From contig DNGI01000159.1 in the NCBI GenBank assembly GCA_003486645.1, forward strand, positions 6,760 to 22,477: a stretch of DNA of 15,718 nt. Direction: 5' to 3'. Both the position numbers and the translations under genes were made by a program. The notes beneath the pieces were generated by a model that worked only from the letters and a program-made list of their open reading frames with translations, was not told where the DNA came from and ran no database searches. Source of the DNA: Cyanobacteria bacterium UBA11370 (lineage in GTDB: Bacteria; Cyanobacteriota; Cyanobacteriia; Cyanobacteriales; Coleofasciculaceae). Below, piece by piece: positions 1-10,371 of this stretch (its first letter is position 1; the number at the start of each line of letters is the position of its first letter).

Positions 1-170
1 GGGGGACAAGGGGGACAAGGGAGGTAGGGTTTCACAACTCATTTCCCCTCGCTATATATCAATAAAGTAAAAATAAACAATTATCAAACAAAAATCTAAA
101 ATGGTATTACATGAGTGTGAGGGCGCATATCGATGCGCCCCTACTGATGATGATTAAACGCCTTTCTTGA
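1..170. repeat. left-edge intergenic stretch with palindromic repeat
   Basis: No gene is seen. The first bases hold two tandem copies of a nine-base GGGGGACAA unit. At 121-140 there is a perfect palindrome, GGGCGCAT (121-128) pairing with ATGCGCCC (133-140) around an ATCG loop. This style of palindrome is common as a dispersed repeat in cyanobacterial genomes. It lies just past the 3' end of the minus-strand ftsW, so it could also end that transcript, but no T-run follows on that strand. A repeat is therefore the safer call. Confidence 0.55.
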
Positions 171-1346
171 TCAACTTCTCAACTTCCTACGCCGTCGGGA
201 CTGTAGAGACACAACTTCCGCCTCACTACTCTCTCGTGCAACTCGAATTAATAGTCCCGCAGAGAGTAAACTCGCAATCATTGAACTACCACCATAACTA
301 AAGAACGGAAACGGTAAACCCGTTGTTGGCAACACACCCGTCGCAACGCCAATATTTAATAGAGATTGACCCACAATTAAAATCATTGCACCAATAGCAA
401 CTAAGCGATAAATCGCATTTCGTGCCTTTATAGCTACGATCACCGATAGCGTCGCATAAGTCATCAGCAACATCAGTAACAATACACTACCTGCAAAGCC
501 AAATTCTTCTGCAAATACAGCAAAAATAAAATCCGTGTACTGAATGGGTAAATAAAAGAGTTTTTGTTGCGACAACCCAAACCCAGCACCCCAAGTTCCA
601 CCCGATCCAACTGCCAGTAAACTTTGAATTAATTGATATCCATCCTGCATCGGATCAGCCCAAGGATTCAGAAATGACATCACCCGTCGGCGCTGATATT
701 CCTTGATACTAATACTAATCGTAGCGAGTAAAATACCCCCTAGAGCGGTTCCTCCCAGGTACGAAAACGGCAACCCTGCGGCTAATGCAATTAGCCATAA
801 TGTCATCCCGCACAGCGCCGCCGTACTCAAATTTGGCTGTAATAAAATACCCACTAGTACGGCAGCAAAAATTCCTAACCACAGCAAGCGAACCCGAATA
901 CTGAGTTGTTCCCATTGCCCAAAAACTCTAGCACTTTGTAATACTAAAAAAGGCTTGATTAACTCCGAAGGTTGCAGGGGAACCGGACCAAGAGAAAGCC
1001 AGCGCGTCGCACCATTCACGGTTGTTCCGACACCAGGAATTAGAGTAACTAAAATAAACCCTAATAGTAGAATTAAAACCCAATGAGCAATTCCCAGGAT
1101 ATAACGCAGGGGCGATCGCACCACGAGGTTAAATCCAATTAAACCCAAAGCCACCCAAATAAGCTGTCGCTTAAAGTAATACAAGCCGTCGCCAAATTCT
1201 GCATCTGCACTTGGATAAGAGGCGGAGAAGAGAACCGCTAATCCGATAAACATCCACAAGAAGGTTAACCACCGCAATAACCGTGCATCCGTTGCCCAGT
1301 CTTTGGCGGGAGGAGTTACCCATAGAATCAGGTTGCGTAGAGCCAC
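171..1346 (-). CDS. ftsW: SEDS-family peptidoglycan glycosyltransferase, FtsW/RodA type
   Basis: The 391-aa product is a polytopic membrane protein of the SEDS family, which polymerises lipid II into glycan strands with a partner class B PBP. FtsW acts in division and RodA in elongation. Family signatures seen are GATRWLSLGPVPLQPSE in the first half, a YTDFIFAVFAEEFG segment holding the proposed catalytic Asp, and the C-terminal GLPFPFFSYGGSSMIASL block. Length fits the family. The reading starts with GTG at 1346; the N-terminus is hydrophilic for about 25 residues before the first membrane helix (WLTFLWMFIGLAVLF). It is divergent from chlN across a repeat-rich spacer. SEDS membership is certain; FtsW rather than RodA rests on general resemblance. 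Confidence 0.9.
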   Translation of the reverse strand: MALRNLILWVTPPAKDWATDARLLRWLTFLWMFIGLAVLFSASYPSADAEFGDGLYYFKRQLIWVALGLIGFNLVVRSPLRYILGIAHWVLILLLGFILVTLIPGVGTTVNGATRWLSLGPVPLQPSELIKPFLVLQSARVFGQWEQLSIRVRLLWLGIFAAVLVGILLQPNLSTAALCGMTLWLIALAAGLPFSYLGGTALGGILLATISISIKEYQRRRVMSFLNPWADPMQDGYQLIQSLLAVGSGGTWGAGFGLSQQKLFYLPIQYTDFIFAVFAEEFGFAGSVLLLMLLMTYATLSVIVAIKARNAIYRLVAIGAMILIVGQSLLNIGVATGVLPTTGLPFPFFSYGGSSMIASLLSAGLLIRVARESSEAEVVSLQSRRRRKLRS

Positions 1347-3067
<1,721 letters not shown>

Positions 3068-3079
3068 CCTCTCCCCCTA

Positions 3080-3102
3080 CCCCTCTCCTAGGAGGAGAGG
3101 GG
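3080..3102. repeat. perfect 10-bp palindrome after chlN
   Basis: CCCCTCTCCT (3080-3089) pairs perfectly with AGGAGAGGGG (3093-3102) around an AGG loop, starting 13 bases after the chlN stop. The stem is strong enough to act in termination or mRNA 3'-end protection, but there is no T-run. C-rich palindromes like this recur as dispersed elements in cyanobacteria, so it may be a repeat landing site. Confidence 0.55.
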
Positions 3103-3132
3103 GGTAATATGAAGAGTATCAGGTGAAAGGGT

Positions 3133-3159
3133 GATCGGTTGCGATCGCTCTTTTTTTTT
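3133..3159 (+). terminator. possible intrinsic terminator for chlN
   Basis: GATCG (3133-3137) can pair with CGATC (3142-3146) around GTTG, followed by GCTC and a run of nine T (3151-3159). The stem is short but the T-run is long. The same GCGATCGCTC-plus-T arrangement recurs at 4416 and 5214. Confidence 0.4.
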
Positions 3160-3355
3160 GCTGTAGTTCTAGAGGGCAGATTTTGCCTAGAGTTACTCTT
3201 GCTTAAAAACACCCTGCTGCCCTAAAGTTGAACACTGACTATCATTAAGTTGGTAAAATTAGGGATTAATGATCAGGCAAATAACCAACCCCAAGAACCT
3301 AGAGTATCTGGTAAGGTAATCAAGCAAGTTACCGTACCTAGAACACTCTACGCAT

Positions 3356-3544
3356 TTGGCAACGCCCCATAGAGGCACAGCTCATCTAAGATTGGCTCCT
3401 GATGGCATCACGCTCAAGGGTGACTATTTCAATAATCGAAATCGCCTAACTTATGGAGAAATGGTGTTCCGGCGAGTCTCTCAGAAACACCTAACGCGCC
3501 CAGAAGCATTGCAGCAAGCGAATAGTTTTCTTTCTACATTGTAG
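3356..3544 (+). CDS. short orphan ORF, possible fragment
   Basis: A 62-aa frame opening with TTG encodes a basic peptide (GITLKGDYFNNRNRLTYGEMVFRR, here in part). The frame is open back to a stop at 3317-3319 with no ATG. I do not recognise a family. The beta-rich look of the LRLAPDG-TLKGDYFNN part and the lack of a good start suggest the C-terminal remnant of a larger protein. It ends just before the convergent HNH gene. The surrounding 3160-3355 shows no other gene. Confidence 0.25.
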   Translation: MATPHRGTAHLRLAPDGITLKGDYFNNRNRLTYGEMVFRRVSQKHLTRPEALQQANSFLSTL

Positions 3545-3557
3545 AAAATCACAATTG

Positions 3558-3986
3558 CTAATCTTCTGGAGGATGCCAACCCGCCAATACCCAATAACTC
3601 CTAACTTCCAAGGCATCGAGATCGTCACTCAGATGTATAGCTGCGACTGTTGCTCGACCCGTTGGTGTTTTTCCAACAATTCGGATGCCATCGTCAGTCC
3701 ATTGGAAGTGTTCAAACCAGATTTGGGTACGTGGGTTAAAAAGTGTTACTGTTTTACCAGTTTCTGGGTCAATGGCTGTTGTCTTATCACTTTTATGACG
3801 ATTGCAAATTGGGCAAGCTAGCCACAAATTAGATTCATCGTTACTAACACCTTTTGAAAGAGGTACAATATGCTCAATCTCTAAACGAGCCATAACCAGA
3901 TGCTGAGGGCTTAAACAGTAACCACAGCGATTACGGGCAGTAGGACGGACACGCCTTTCTACTTCTACTGGAATATAACGAGACAT
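3558..3986 (-). CDS. HNH endonuclease
   Basis: The product is a 142-aa single-domain HNH nuclease. Two cysteine pairs, Cys21/Cys24 (CGYC) and Cys58/Cys61 (CPIC), would hold structural zinc. The beta-beta-alpha metal finger is visible as EIEHIVPLSKG (catalytic His39), the Asn of DESNLW, and the final NRHKSDK (His64). The C-terminal third (FEHFQWTDDGIRIVGKTPTGRATV) is typical of the small cyanobacterial HNH proteins that occur in one- or two-gene units. The ATG at 3986 lies two bases after the stop of the gene upstream, so the two are very likely co-transcribed and perhaps translationally coupled. The target is unknown. Confidence 0.9.
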   Translation of the reverse strand: MSRYIPVEVERRVRPTARNRCGYCLSPQHLVMARLEIEHIVPLSKGVSNDESNLWLACPICNRHKSDKTTAIDPETGKTVTLFNPRTQIWFEHFQWTDDGIRIVGKTPTGRATVAAIHLSDDLDALEVRSYWVLAGWHPPED

Positions 3987-3988
3987 AA

Positions 3989-4354
3989 CTACTGGCTCAA
4001 AGCAGGTCGCAAACCCCGACCCACAGCAACTTTCAGCGCTTTAGCCTTACGAACTAATTCCCTTCGATATACTTGCATCAAGGCATCAAGTTGACTGACT
4101 TCTGCCTCAGTAAGCTGCCCTTCTCGATTTTGCTCCAAAAGTTTGCTCAAAGCTTCTTGCTGTTCAGTGTCCATCATTAGGTCACATAGCGCCAAAACCT
4201 GTTCGTCAGGTAAAGATTCAATAGGCAATTCGGCAACAGCATAGCCAAGCCATTCCAGCAAAACATCTTCAAGTTGCCGATGGGTCAGAGTAGCAATTTC
4301 TTTTGCCTGTTGTGCCAATGGATCAGGCAGTTGTAGTATAACTGTTTCAGCCAT
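3989..4354 (-). CDS. small helical protein paired with the HNH nuclease
   Basis: With the ATG at 4354 the product is 121 aa. A longer reading from a TTG at 4396 adds 14 polar residues that are less likely to be real. The N-terminus (MAETVILQLPDPLAQQAKEIA) resembles the start of small DNA-binding or antitoxin-like proteins. The middle is acidic and helical, and the C-terminus is basic (RRELVRKAKALKVAVGRGLR). It ends two bases before the HNH gene. I do not know a named family. The pairing and size suggest an antitoxin, specificity or immunity-type partner, but that is inference from context only. Confidence 0.7.
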   Translation of the reverse strand: MAETVILQLPDPLAQQAKEIATLTHRQLEDVLLEWLGYAVAELPIESLPDEQVLALCDLMMDTEQQEALSKLLEQNREGQLTEAEVSQLDALMQVYRRELVRKAKALKVAVGRGLRPALSQ

Positions 4355-4524
4355 TTCCTTTGCCTTATTTGTTGACTCTTTATTGTAGCGATGCAAGATG
4401 CTGGCTCAACTAACTGCGATCGCTCTTTTGTTTTGTCAACGGCAGAGGAGCGATCGCTACATTTCCCCTTATGTAATCTAATATTTTTACTATAAAACAG
4501 ATTGCTCGACGTAAGTTCTAATCT

Positions 4525-5148
4525 ATGAATACAACACTCTCTCAAAATGAAAGCCGTGAGATGCTAAAGTGGCTCAACCGCAACCGCCGGATGTTATTAG
4601 ATTTATATCGGAATCAATATGTTGCTTACAATGCTAATCAATTAATTGCTCATAGCGAAAATTTACGTGAAGTTTTGAACTTAGCTGAGGCTTCAGGAGA
4701 GCGTTTTGCAATTTACCTAGTTCCACGATGTACTGCTTCTATTCAAATCTTACCCATTCACTTTCGAACAGTGACTCGCCATGATTAGCAGCCAAATTAT
4801 CATGTGAAGCTGAGGCATAGAGATTTAGAAATTTCAGCAGCTATGTTAGTAGACTCTGGTGCTGAACTAAGTTTAATTTCGTTAAAGGTTGGTCAAGATT
4901 TAGGATATGCTTTAGCTGATGCGGAATCAACGTTATTAGCGGAGACTATCGGGGGAAGGGTTGAGTATGTTTTACGCAATGTTGAAATGACCATTGACGA
5001 ACGCAGTTTTATTGCTCCTGTGGCATGGTTACAAAGCAACACAGGAGGAGAGCAATTGCTGTTAGGGCGAGACGTTGTATTTGATCAGTTTAATATTGAG
5101 TTTAGGCAAGCTGATGAGCAAATTATTTTTACCTGGCGTGAAAATTGA
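4525..5148 (+). pseudogene. retropepsin-like aspartyl protease gene split by an in-frame amber codon
   Basis: The first part (4525-4788, 87 aa) begins MNTTLSQNESREML and holds a segment (NQYVAYNANQLIAHSENLRE, then FAIYLVPR) that resembles DUF5678-type small domains. It stops at TAG 4786-4788. The next codons stay open in the same frame (Gln-Pro-Asn-Tyr-His) into a second part running to 5148. This has a clear retropepsin-like core: VDSGAELSLIS with the catalytic Asp-Ser-Gly, and a later LLLGRDVVFDQFNIEF (the LGRD end motif). The TAG is one base from TGG, so a single nonsense change could have split one 207-aa protein. Alternatives are two separate genes, with a GTG start at 4804, or stop readthrough. 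Confidence 0.65.
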
Positions 5149-5389
5149 AATATCCGTTGATCAGCATGACTATCACCAAGCAAGCAACTTATGAGAGTGT
5201 TGCGAGGATCAAGGCGATCGCTCTTTTTTATCGATGTATCTCAAACAGTTACCTTGAGCTAGATTTGAGAGACTCTCTAACCCTTAACCCATGCTTAACA
5301 CTGTCCAAGGTATATTTATCGTTCAGTTTCTAAGTTCAGTTTCTAACCTCTAAGTTGACACGAACTTTAGCTTGGCGTAATGTAGATAG
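5149..5389. other. intergenic stretch with terminator-like motif
   Basis: No convincing gene is seen; a 62-aa frame here (5145-5333) has no family features. GCGATCGCTC followed by six T lies at 5214-5229, the same motif as after chlN. The tandem AGTTTCTAA-like repeats at about 5325-5360 are short and imperfect. Confidence 0.4.
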
Positions 5390-5641
5390 TTACCGTCTTC
5401 TAGTCGATGAGAGGGTAACAAACTCTAGAGCCGTCTTGCGAAGGGAATACATCCGTTCTACGCGCAAAATCAGCAAGAAAATCACGAGCTGAATGGGCCA
5501 GGGTGCTAAAGCAAAACCGAAGATTAAGCAAAAAGTAGCACTGCCAAAGGCGAGAACGCGCGGAACTTCGTGGGAAGTTCGCAGAGACAACCAGATGCTA
5601 CCAATAGCGCTTACCAGAAGAATGAGGAAAGTGGGAAGCAT
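5390..5641 (-). CDS. small membrane protein, unknown function
   Basis: The 83-aa product has an N-terminal hydrophobic helix (MLPTFLILLVSAIGSIWLSL), a second hydrophobic segment (VLAFGSATFCLIFGFALAPW) and a third (IQLVIFLLILRV), followed by a basic tail ending in three Arg. Two or three membrane helices are likely. A GAGAGG ribosome-binding site sits about nine bases before the ATG, which supports a real gene. No function is suggested by the neighbours. Confidence 0.6.
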   Translation of the reverse strand: MLPTFLILLVSAIGSIWLSLRTSHEVPRVLAFGSATFCLIFGFALAPWPIQLVIFLLILRVERMYSLRKTALEFVTLSSTRRR

Positions 5642-5804
5642 AACGATTACCTCTCTAAACGTTTTAAGAGGGCTTTCTCAGTTTAGGTGACTGCAAAAGA
5701 CCCTCTTGCTCCCATCCTAACAGTTGACTCATAAGGAAAACTTGTAATGTGAATCAGTAACGCTGATTTATTTAGAAATATTTACATAAGTTTGCATTGT
5801 TTGA

Positions 5805-7484
5805 TTATAAAGAACTATATTGTTGTTGCAAAAAAGTGGATAGCCAGTTTTTCAGGTGATAGGTAGCGCGGCAGTCATCTTCGTTGTAGGATTGGATGCG
5901 GTCAAGGAGAGAGCGATCGCCTGTTGCCAGCCATTGATCATATAACAAAACACATTGAGAACCAGTAATTGTTGCATCACGCCACTCAAACCCCAACCAT
6001 CTAGCTAAATGTTTAAGCGAATAACTCTCTACAGGTAACAGTACCGTACTCATCACACGTTGATGTACGTCCACAAAACGAGACAGCAAGGGTTTGAGAC
6101 GCGATAGGGGAGTATGGTAGAGTTTAGCTAAACGCTTAACTGTCTCCGCTTCATACGCGGAAAAATGGAAGATGGGAGCATCCGGATACAGCCAAACCAA
6201 TTCTAAAAATTGTTCCCAGATTGACGCTTCATTGTGGGGGTATTCAGCGAGTAGGGGATGAAACCGCTGACTCTGAGTGGAATGGTCAATCACCAAGATA
6301 CCGAGCAAATAGTCCAGATTCAACTCTGGCTGTGCTTCAATATCAAAAAATAGTTCAACAGATGCACTCGGTAAAATATCTCTAGACTTGAAAAGGTGAG
6401 GCATTTTTCCATTCGCAAACTCCAACACCGAACCTGTGGAAGAACCATTTTGTAGAGGGGGACTTGGGCTTAACGTGTGGTAGTGTTGACGGAGAATGGC
6501 TCGATTTTGTATCGTCGCTTGTGCTTGTTGCACTAAATCACAGGCAATTTCCGCACCAAAAATAGGTTCCAAGATACTAATCTGAGTTTGAGCGAGTAAT
6601 TCTATCGTCCCTATTTCCAACTCCTGCAACTCTCGGTAACGCTTGGGAGAAACTCCGGGCAAAAGGGAAATATGCTGTTGAGATTGGGCGATCGCATAAC
6701 AACTATTGTACCAATGGCAAAGATCACATTTCTGCCGCGAGATAAATACCTCTGGTTCTTGACGTGACTGCATTGTCTCAATACAGTCCCCTAAAACCTC
6801 CACCATCACAGGCAACCATCGGTCTAGAGTAACAGCATAAGCCGATTGACGACGCAAAATCAACCAAGCTGTATTCGGCCAAACCTCCTGGATCGCGGCG
6901 AGAACTTGGCAGTGAAATGCTGAAATAATCTGATAATCTGCCTTGGGTCGCCTACCGAACTTAATATCCAGGGGAATATACATCCAATCCCCAAACTTGG
7001 AGTGTCCTGGCTGTTTAATTAATAAATCTGGACTGCTTAGGAGTGTAACCCCCTCATCATTGTGTACCAATAGGACAGGTTGAGCAATACAATCCCTCCC
7101 TTGCTCCATCAATTTTATCGTTGCTTTGGCTCCGGCTTCCCAATCCTCCCTAGGGTAATCTGGAGAGTTAATTTTAGCTGTGGACATCTTGAGAAAAGAG
7201 GATAAAGCGCCGATCTTGCCTAAGCTGAGATCAAGTTTCTCGACCGATGTCATCGTGATCGGTGGGGATGATAGGGAGGGTAGCAGACTCTCTTGCGCTT
7301 GAGGATCAGGCGATCGCTTTTCCAGAGTTCCCAATACCTCTTTCTTGTGCGTCAGACTATCCTGTCGCAGCTTCAGCAGAAAGTCAGGCGAAGGATTTTG
7401 CTGTTGGCGATCGCCATAAAGATCCAGAAACGCGCGACGCTGACAGCGTTTGTAATGCAGTAGTAACTCGTCTGTCAACAGCAT
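5805..7484 (-). CDS. TM0106-family RecB-like nuclease with DEDD exonuclease domain
   Basis: Read from the ATG at 7484, the product is 559 aa; a longer TTG start at 7526 is less likely because MLLTDELLLHYKRC is the natural family N-terminus. The N-terminal half is a RecB/Cas4-like nuclease. One cysteine at residue 14 and a CDLCHWYNSC cluster at about 253-262 match the split 4Fe-4S ligand pattern of AddB/Cas4 proteins, with acidic and lysine residues of a PD-(D/E)xK site in SPDLL and LDIKFG (about 153-175). The C-terminal half is an RNase H-like DEDD exonuclease: FFDIEAQ (about 379-385) and YNEDDCRAT (about 533-541). This two-domain order fits the TM0106 group, proposed to act in DNA repair. 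The substrate is not established. It appears intact and monocistronic. Confidence 0.88.
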   Translation of the reverse strand: MLLTDELLLHYKRCQRRAFLDLYGDRQQQNPSPDFLLKLRQDSLTHKKEVLGTLEKRSPDPQAQESLLPSLSSPPITMTSVEKLDLSLGKIGALSSFLKMSTAKINSPDYPREDWEAGAKATIKLMEQGRDCIAQPVLLVHNDEGVTLLSSPDLLIKQPGHSKFGDWMYIPLDIKFGRRPKADYQIISAFHCQVLAAIQEVWPNTAWLILRRQSAYAVTLDRWLPVMVEVLGDCIETMQSRQEPEVFISRQKCDLCHWYNSCYAIAQSQQHISLLPGVSPKRYRELQELEIGTIELLAQTQISILEPIFGAEIACDLVQQAQATIQNRAILRQHYHTLSPSPPLQNGSSTGSVLEFANGKMPHLFKSRDILPSASVELFFDIEAQPELNLDYLLGILVIDHSTQSQRFHPLLAEYPHNEASIWEQFLELVWLYPDAPIFHFSAYEAETVKRLAKLYHTPLSRLKPLLSRFVDVHQRVMSTVLLPVESYSLKHLARWLGFEWRDATITGSQCVLLYDQWLATGDRSLLDRIQSYNEDDCRATYHLKNWLSTFLQQQYSSL

Positions 7485-8420
7485 GGTTTTAATCCAAAAG
7501 CCATCAACTGACTTACTCCCTTGCAACTCCGAGAATATCTAAGGTTAGGCTGGGGAGTGGGGAGTGGGGAGTGGGGAGTGGGGGAGGATTGCCAGTATAT
7601 AATCTTACGCTGAGAACAAAAGAATGCCAAGTTAGCCTCAACGATATAAGTTAAGCCTTGTTGAGGGGGACAGAACGTTAGCACTTTAAGTACAGCTTGG
7701 TATAAAGCCTGATACCAACTCAGGAGATGGGTGAAATTAACGAGGACCGGTGAGGATGGGACAGAGGACATTGGCAAATTACGTGAAGAGCCACAACCTG
7801 GTGTTAACGATTAATAAGCTATAAAACATAAGTTAACTGAATTTTTAACAAATAGTTCAATCCTGCCCTAGATTCTTTATGCACTCGGAATGATACAGAT
7901 GATACAATTAGAACTTTCCGGATCGGCTCTATGAACCAGCGAAGGGAAGAGCTTAAGGGAACCACCTTGACATTGGGTATCCTTCCCGGACGCGAATCGC
8001 AATAGCAGACTAGACAAAACGCTAAACTACAGCCGAGGACTATCCAGTTACGGAATTTGAGTCTTTCAATTGATCCACTTGTTGATTTGTCCACTTTGAT
8101 TGAACAAGAAATACCTGGATAAGGCGGCTAGAGAAAATCTTTCAAGTGCAGCTACAGCCAAAATTATTCGCACGATTCTTAATTGGGAAACACGGACATG
8201 ACTCCCTAGTTTTATAGTGAGCGATCGCGTACTGACACACCAATGACCCTATTGTCCTCTTTGGCAGTCTAAAGTCAAGTTATCGACACTTTTGTGATGG
8301 ACGAAGCTTTAAAAAAGCTGGCGATAGTAGGGAGTGGGCAAAGGTTAATGGTGCATGATTTTAAGGTGGAAAAGCATTAAGAATTTTAACTCAAAACTCA
8401 AATGTATGGGGGCGTTTGCA
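7485..8420. other. long non-coding stretch with GGGGAGT heptamer repeat
   Basis: About 935 bases lie between two genes. At 7552-7584 there are four tandem GGGGAGT heptamers with G-rich ends. Two minus-strand open frames, 7475-7777 (100 aa) and 7819-8094 (91 aa), lack recognisable domains. The first runs through the heptamer array and overlaps the nuclease start. The second has one hydrophobic stretch and several cysteines but no clear ribosome-binding site. I do not call either. A HIP1 site lies near 8221. No RNA gene, tRNA or clear promoter was recognised. Confidence 0.5.
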
Positions 8421-8783
8421 ATGAAAGTCAAAACTATTGAGCAAAAAATTCACAAGCCGGAAGTTTTCAAAGCAACTGATAACCAAGTGTTAACGAAGCA
8501 GTTGTTAGAGGAACTGCACAAGGCGAGGAATTGGCAACAACAAATGCTGGCTGAAGCGGCTGGGGAACTGCAACAATTACTCCAGCAACTTGAACAAACC
8601 AACCCAACTGCAACAGAGGCACAACAAACTGCATTTGTTACTGCTGCGATTACTCCGACTCGTAGAGAACAGTTTTTGGGTGCTTTACAAGCAGGTTGGC
8701 AAGAATTGATTAAAGAGTTTTTGGATAATTCTTATCACAAGATAGGAATTGCGACGCTGGAGTGGTGGAAGAATGCGGATTAG
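8421..8783 (+). CDS. small coiled-coil protein, unknown function
   Basis: The frame opens at 8355, but the likely start is the ATG at 8421 (MKVKTIEQKIHKPE), preceded by a GGGGG tract. That gives 120 aa. Residues about 18-60 are a Gln/Leu/Glu-rich helix (LLEELHKARNWQQQ, GELQQLLQQLEQ) with strong coiled-coil character. The C-terminus (RREQFLGALQAGWQELIKEFLDN, given in part, then IGIATLEWW) resembles the end of small helper proteins I have seen in many cyanobacteria, without assigned function. No operon partner is present; the neighbour downstream converges. Confidence 0.6.
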   Translation: MKVKTIEQKIHKPEVFKATDNQVLTKQLLEELHKARNWQQQMLAEAAGELQQLLQQLEQTNPTATEAQQTAFVTAAITPTRREQFLGALQAGWQELIKEFLDNSYHKIGIATLEWWKNAD

Positions 8784-8791
8784 TGGGAAGT

Positions 8792-8822
8792 GGGGAGTGG
8801 GGAGTGGGGAGTGGGGAGGGGG
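8792..8822. repeat. GGGGAGT heptamer array
   Basis: Three to four tandem GGGGAGT heptamers follow the stop of the coiled-coil gene, the same unit as at 7552-7584 and, shorter, at about 13226-13240 and 15164-15180. The seven-base period fits the short tandemly repeated sequences (STRR) of cyanobacteria. Confidence 0.8.
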
Positions 8823-8882
8823 AGAGTTTGGGTTAATTGTTGTCCACTATTCCCCGTTCCCATCTGCTGTTAAAGTTAAGAT

Positions 8883-10031
8883 CTACCGAAGCTGGGACAG
8901 AGTAGCATTTTGATAATAGTGGCTCAAAATTTGCTGATAATTTGTCCCTTGAGCGGCTAAATTATGCGCTCCCCACTGACTCAAACCCAGTCCGTGACCA
9001 AACCCTCGACCATTGATTTGGAAGCTACTACCTGTGTTAGAAACAGTAAACAGTGTACTTCTAAGACCCAATTCTTTACGCAGATCATTACCGCTGACAC
9101 GCTTAGTCCCGCCAGTTCCTTGAACGCGCATCGTAATAATACGTCCGTTGGGAGTTGTCCGCTCTGGTGTCATTGAGGTTACTGTACCAACCCCACCAAT
9201 CCGGCGGCTAAGTTCAGTACTGGAAAAGTTTTGTGTCCACTGGTAAACAGGTGCGCCAACATCATAATCCGGGACTCCACGCAGATAAGCTAGAGGTTGA
9301 CTCCAAACATCTTCTACATTCTCAGTATGTCCCCCAGAGGAGGAGTGGAAGACGGCTAAAATAACTTGACCCCCATAGGTCATGACCTGTCCTGTTGTGG
9401 CATTAACCGCCATTTGTGTGCTTTGAGCCTCGGTTTCCAACCCTTTGTAAACTTGCCAAGTGGTTGTATCTCCGACATCGTAGACGCTATTCTTGGATTC
9501 AGAGCGTTTGTAGAGCGCATAGGAACGAGCGGCTACTGCTTGTGCTTTCAACGCTTCTTGAGGCCAACTGACGCTCATTTCCGAGCCGAGGACACTATAG
9601 AGATATTGGTCTAAATCAACGTGGTTGACAGCAATTAACCCCCCACCTGTGGCAACTAATCGGGTACGTCCGCGATACCAGCGATCGCCAATCCAAACAT
9701 AACCATTATCCGTCGGTTCAATAGAAAGAGCGCCGGATCGCCACTGATCCAGAGCCACATTACCGCCACTGGCTTGAGCATTAAAGGCATTCATTGCCGA
9801 TAATTCTCCCACCGCTTGACCCGCACTATTGCGGACGATCGCTTTCGTTGAACTCCCCACTTTCACCCGACTCACACCCTCTTGAATAGCAACACGCAAT
9901 TCGACTGCTGCTTGTGCTGGGCCAACTAGGACAATCCATACTAAAAAGGAGAGCCACCAATGACGGCTTCCTAGGCAAATGAGCTGTTTGAGTACAAATG
10001 CTAGAGAGATGGGGAAACCTCTAGATACCAT
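8883..10031 (-). CDS. exported SpoIID/LytB-domain protein
   Basis: The 382-aa product has a hydrophobic signal segment (WWLSFLVWIVLVGPAQA, cleavage likely after about Ala41 or 42), so it acts in the periplasm. The SpoIID/LytB domain is clear: GSEMSVSWPQEALKAQAVAA (150-169), with the Glu equivalent to the proposed catalytic residue of SpoIID, then VFHSSSGGHTENVEDVW and the C-terminal GRGFGHGLGLSQWGA (341-355). SpoIID is a lytic transglycosylase that cuts glycan strands stripped of stem peptides. Cyanobacteria do not sporulate, so a role in cell-wall remodelling or amidase activation is more likely. The ATG start is followed by a long n-region of about 25 residues. Confidence 0.92.
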   Translation of the reverse strand: MVSRGFPISLAFVLKQLICLGSRHWWLSFLVWIVLVGPAQAAVELRVAIQEGVSRVKVGSSTKAIVRNSAGQAVGELSAMNAFNAQASGGNVALDQWRSGALSIEPTDNGYVWIGDRWYRGRTRLVATGGGLIAVNHVDLDQYLYSVLGSEMSVSWPQEALKAQAVAARSYALYKRSESKNSVYDVGDTTTWQVYKGLETEAQSTQMAVNATTGQVMTYGGQVILAVFHSSSGGHTENVEDVWSQPLAYLRGVPDYDVGAPVYQWTQNFSSTELSRRIGGVGTVTSMTPERTTPNGRIITMRVQGTGGTKRVSGNDLRKELGLRSTLFTVSNTGSSFQINGRGFGHGLGLSQWGAHNLAAQGTNYQQILSHYYQNATLSQLR

Positions 10032-10371
10032 CGTTTTAAATACCTCGCGCGATAAATATTCTCGTTTTCAGGATTAACAAAGTCGTTGCTAGGTTCCTTA
10101 GTTCAAGACAATTGACCGCTAATCCGTATAGCTTGATCGATCAACGATAAATCATACTCCATATTGTGGATATTGTTTAACGGTAGGACTCGAAAGGTGG
10201 AAAGTCGGGAATACCGTTGTAGGAAGGAATAATATCCGGCCAGTGGGAAATGTTGTTATGTTCTGTTTGAGTTAGTTGGTGTAGGGATAGATGCTACTCT
10301 GTACTTTCCAGAGGTACATAGAGGTTATACAATCGGACTCAGGAAGCCTAGAGCTATGAGACTCGAAGATT
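10032..10371. other. divergent intergenic region with 12-bp palindrome
   Basis: This 340-base region separates the SpoIID gene from the ATPase gene and should contain both promoters. A perfect palindrome TTGATCGATCAA lies at 10133-10144 and could be an operator. I could not pick convincing -35/-10 pairs in either direction. Confidence 0.35.

Noticed and set aside
7475..7777. 100-aa minus-strand frame
   Set aside because: It reads through the GGGGAGT array and overlaps the nuclease start in another phase.
7819..8094. 91-aa minus-strand frame
   Set aside because: No domain, no clear ribosome-binding site, and composition like the surrounding non-coding DNA.
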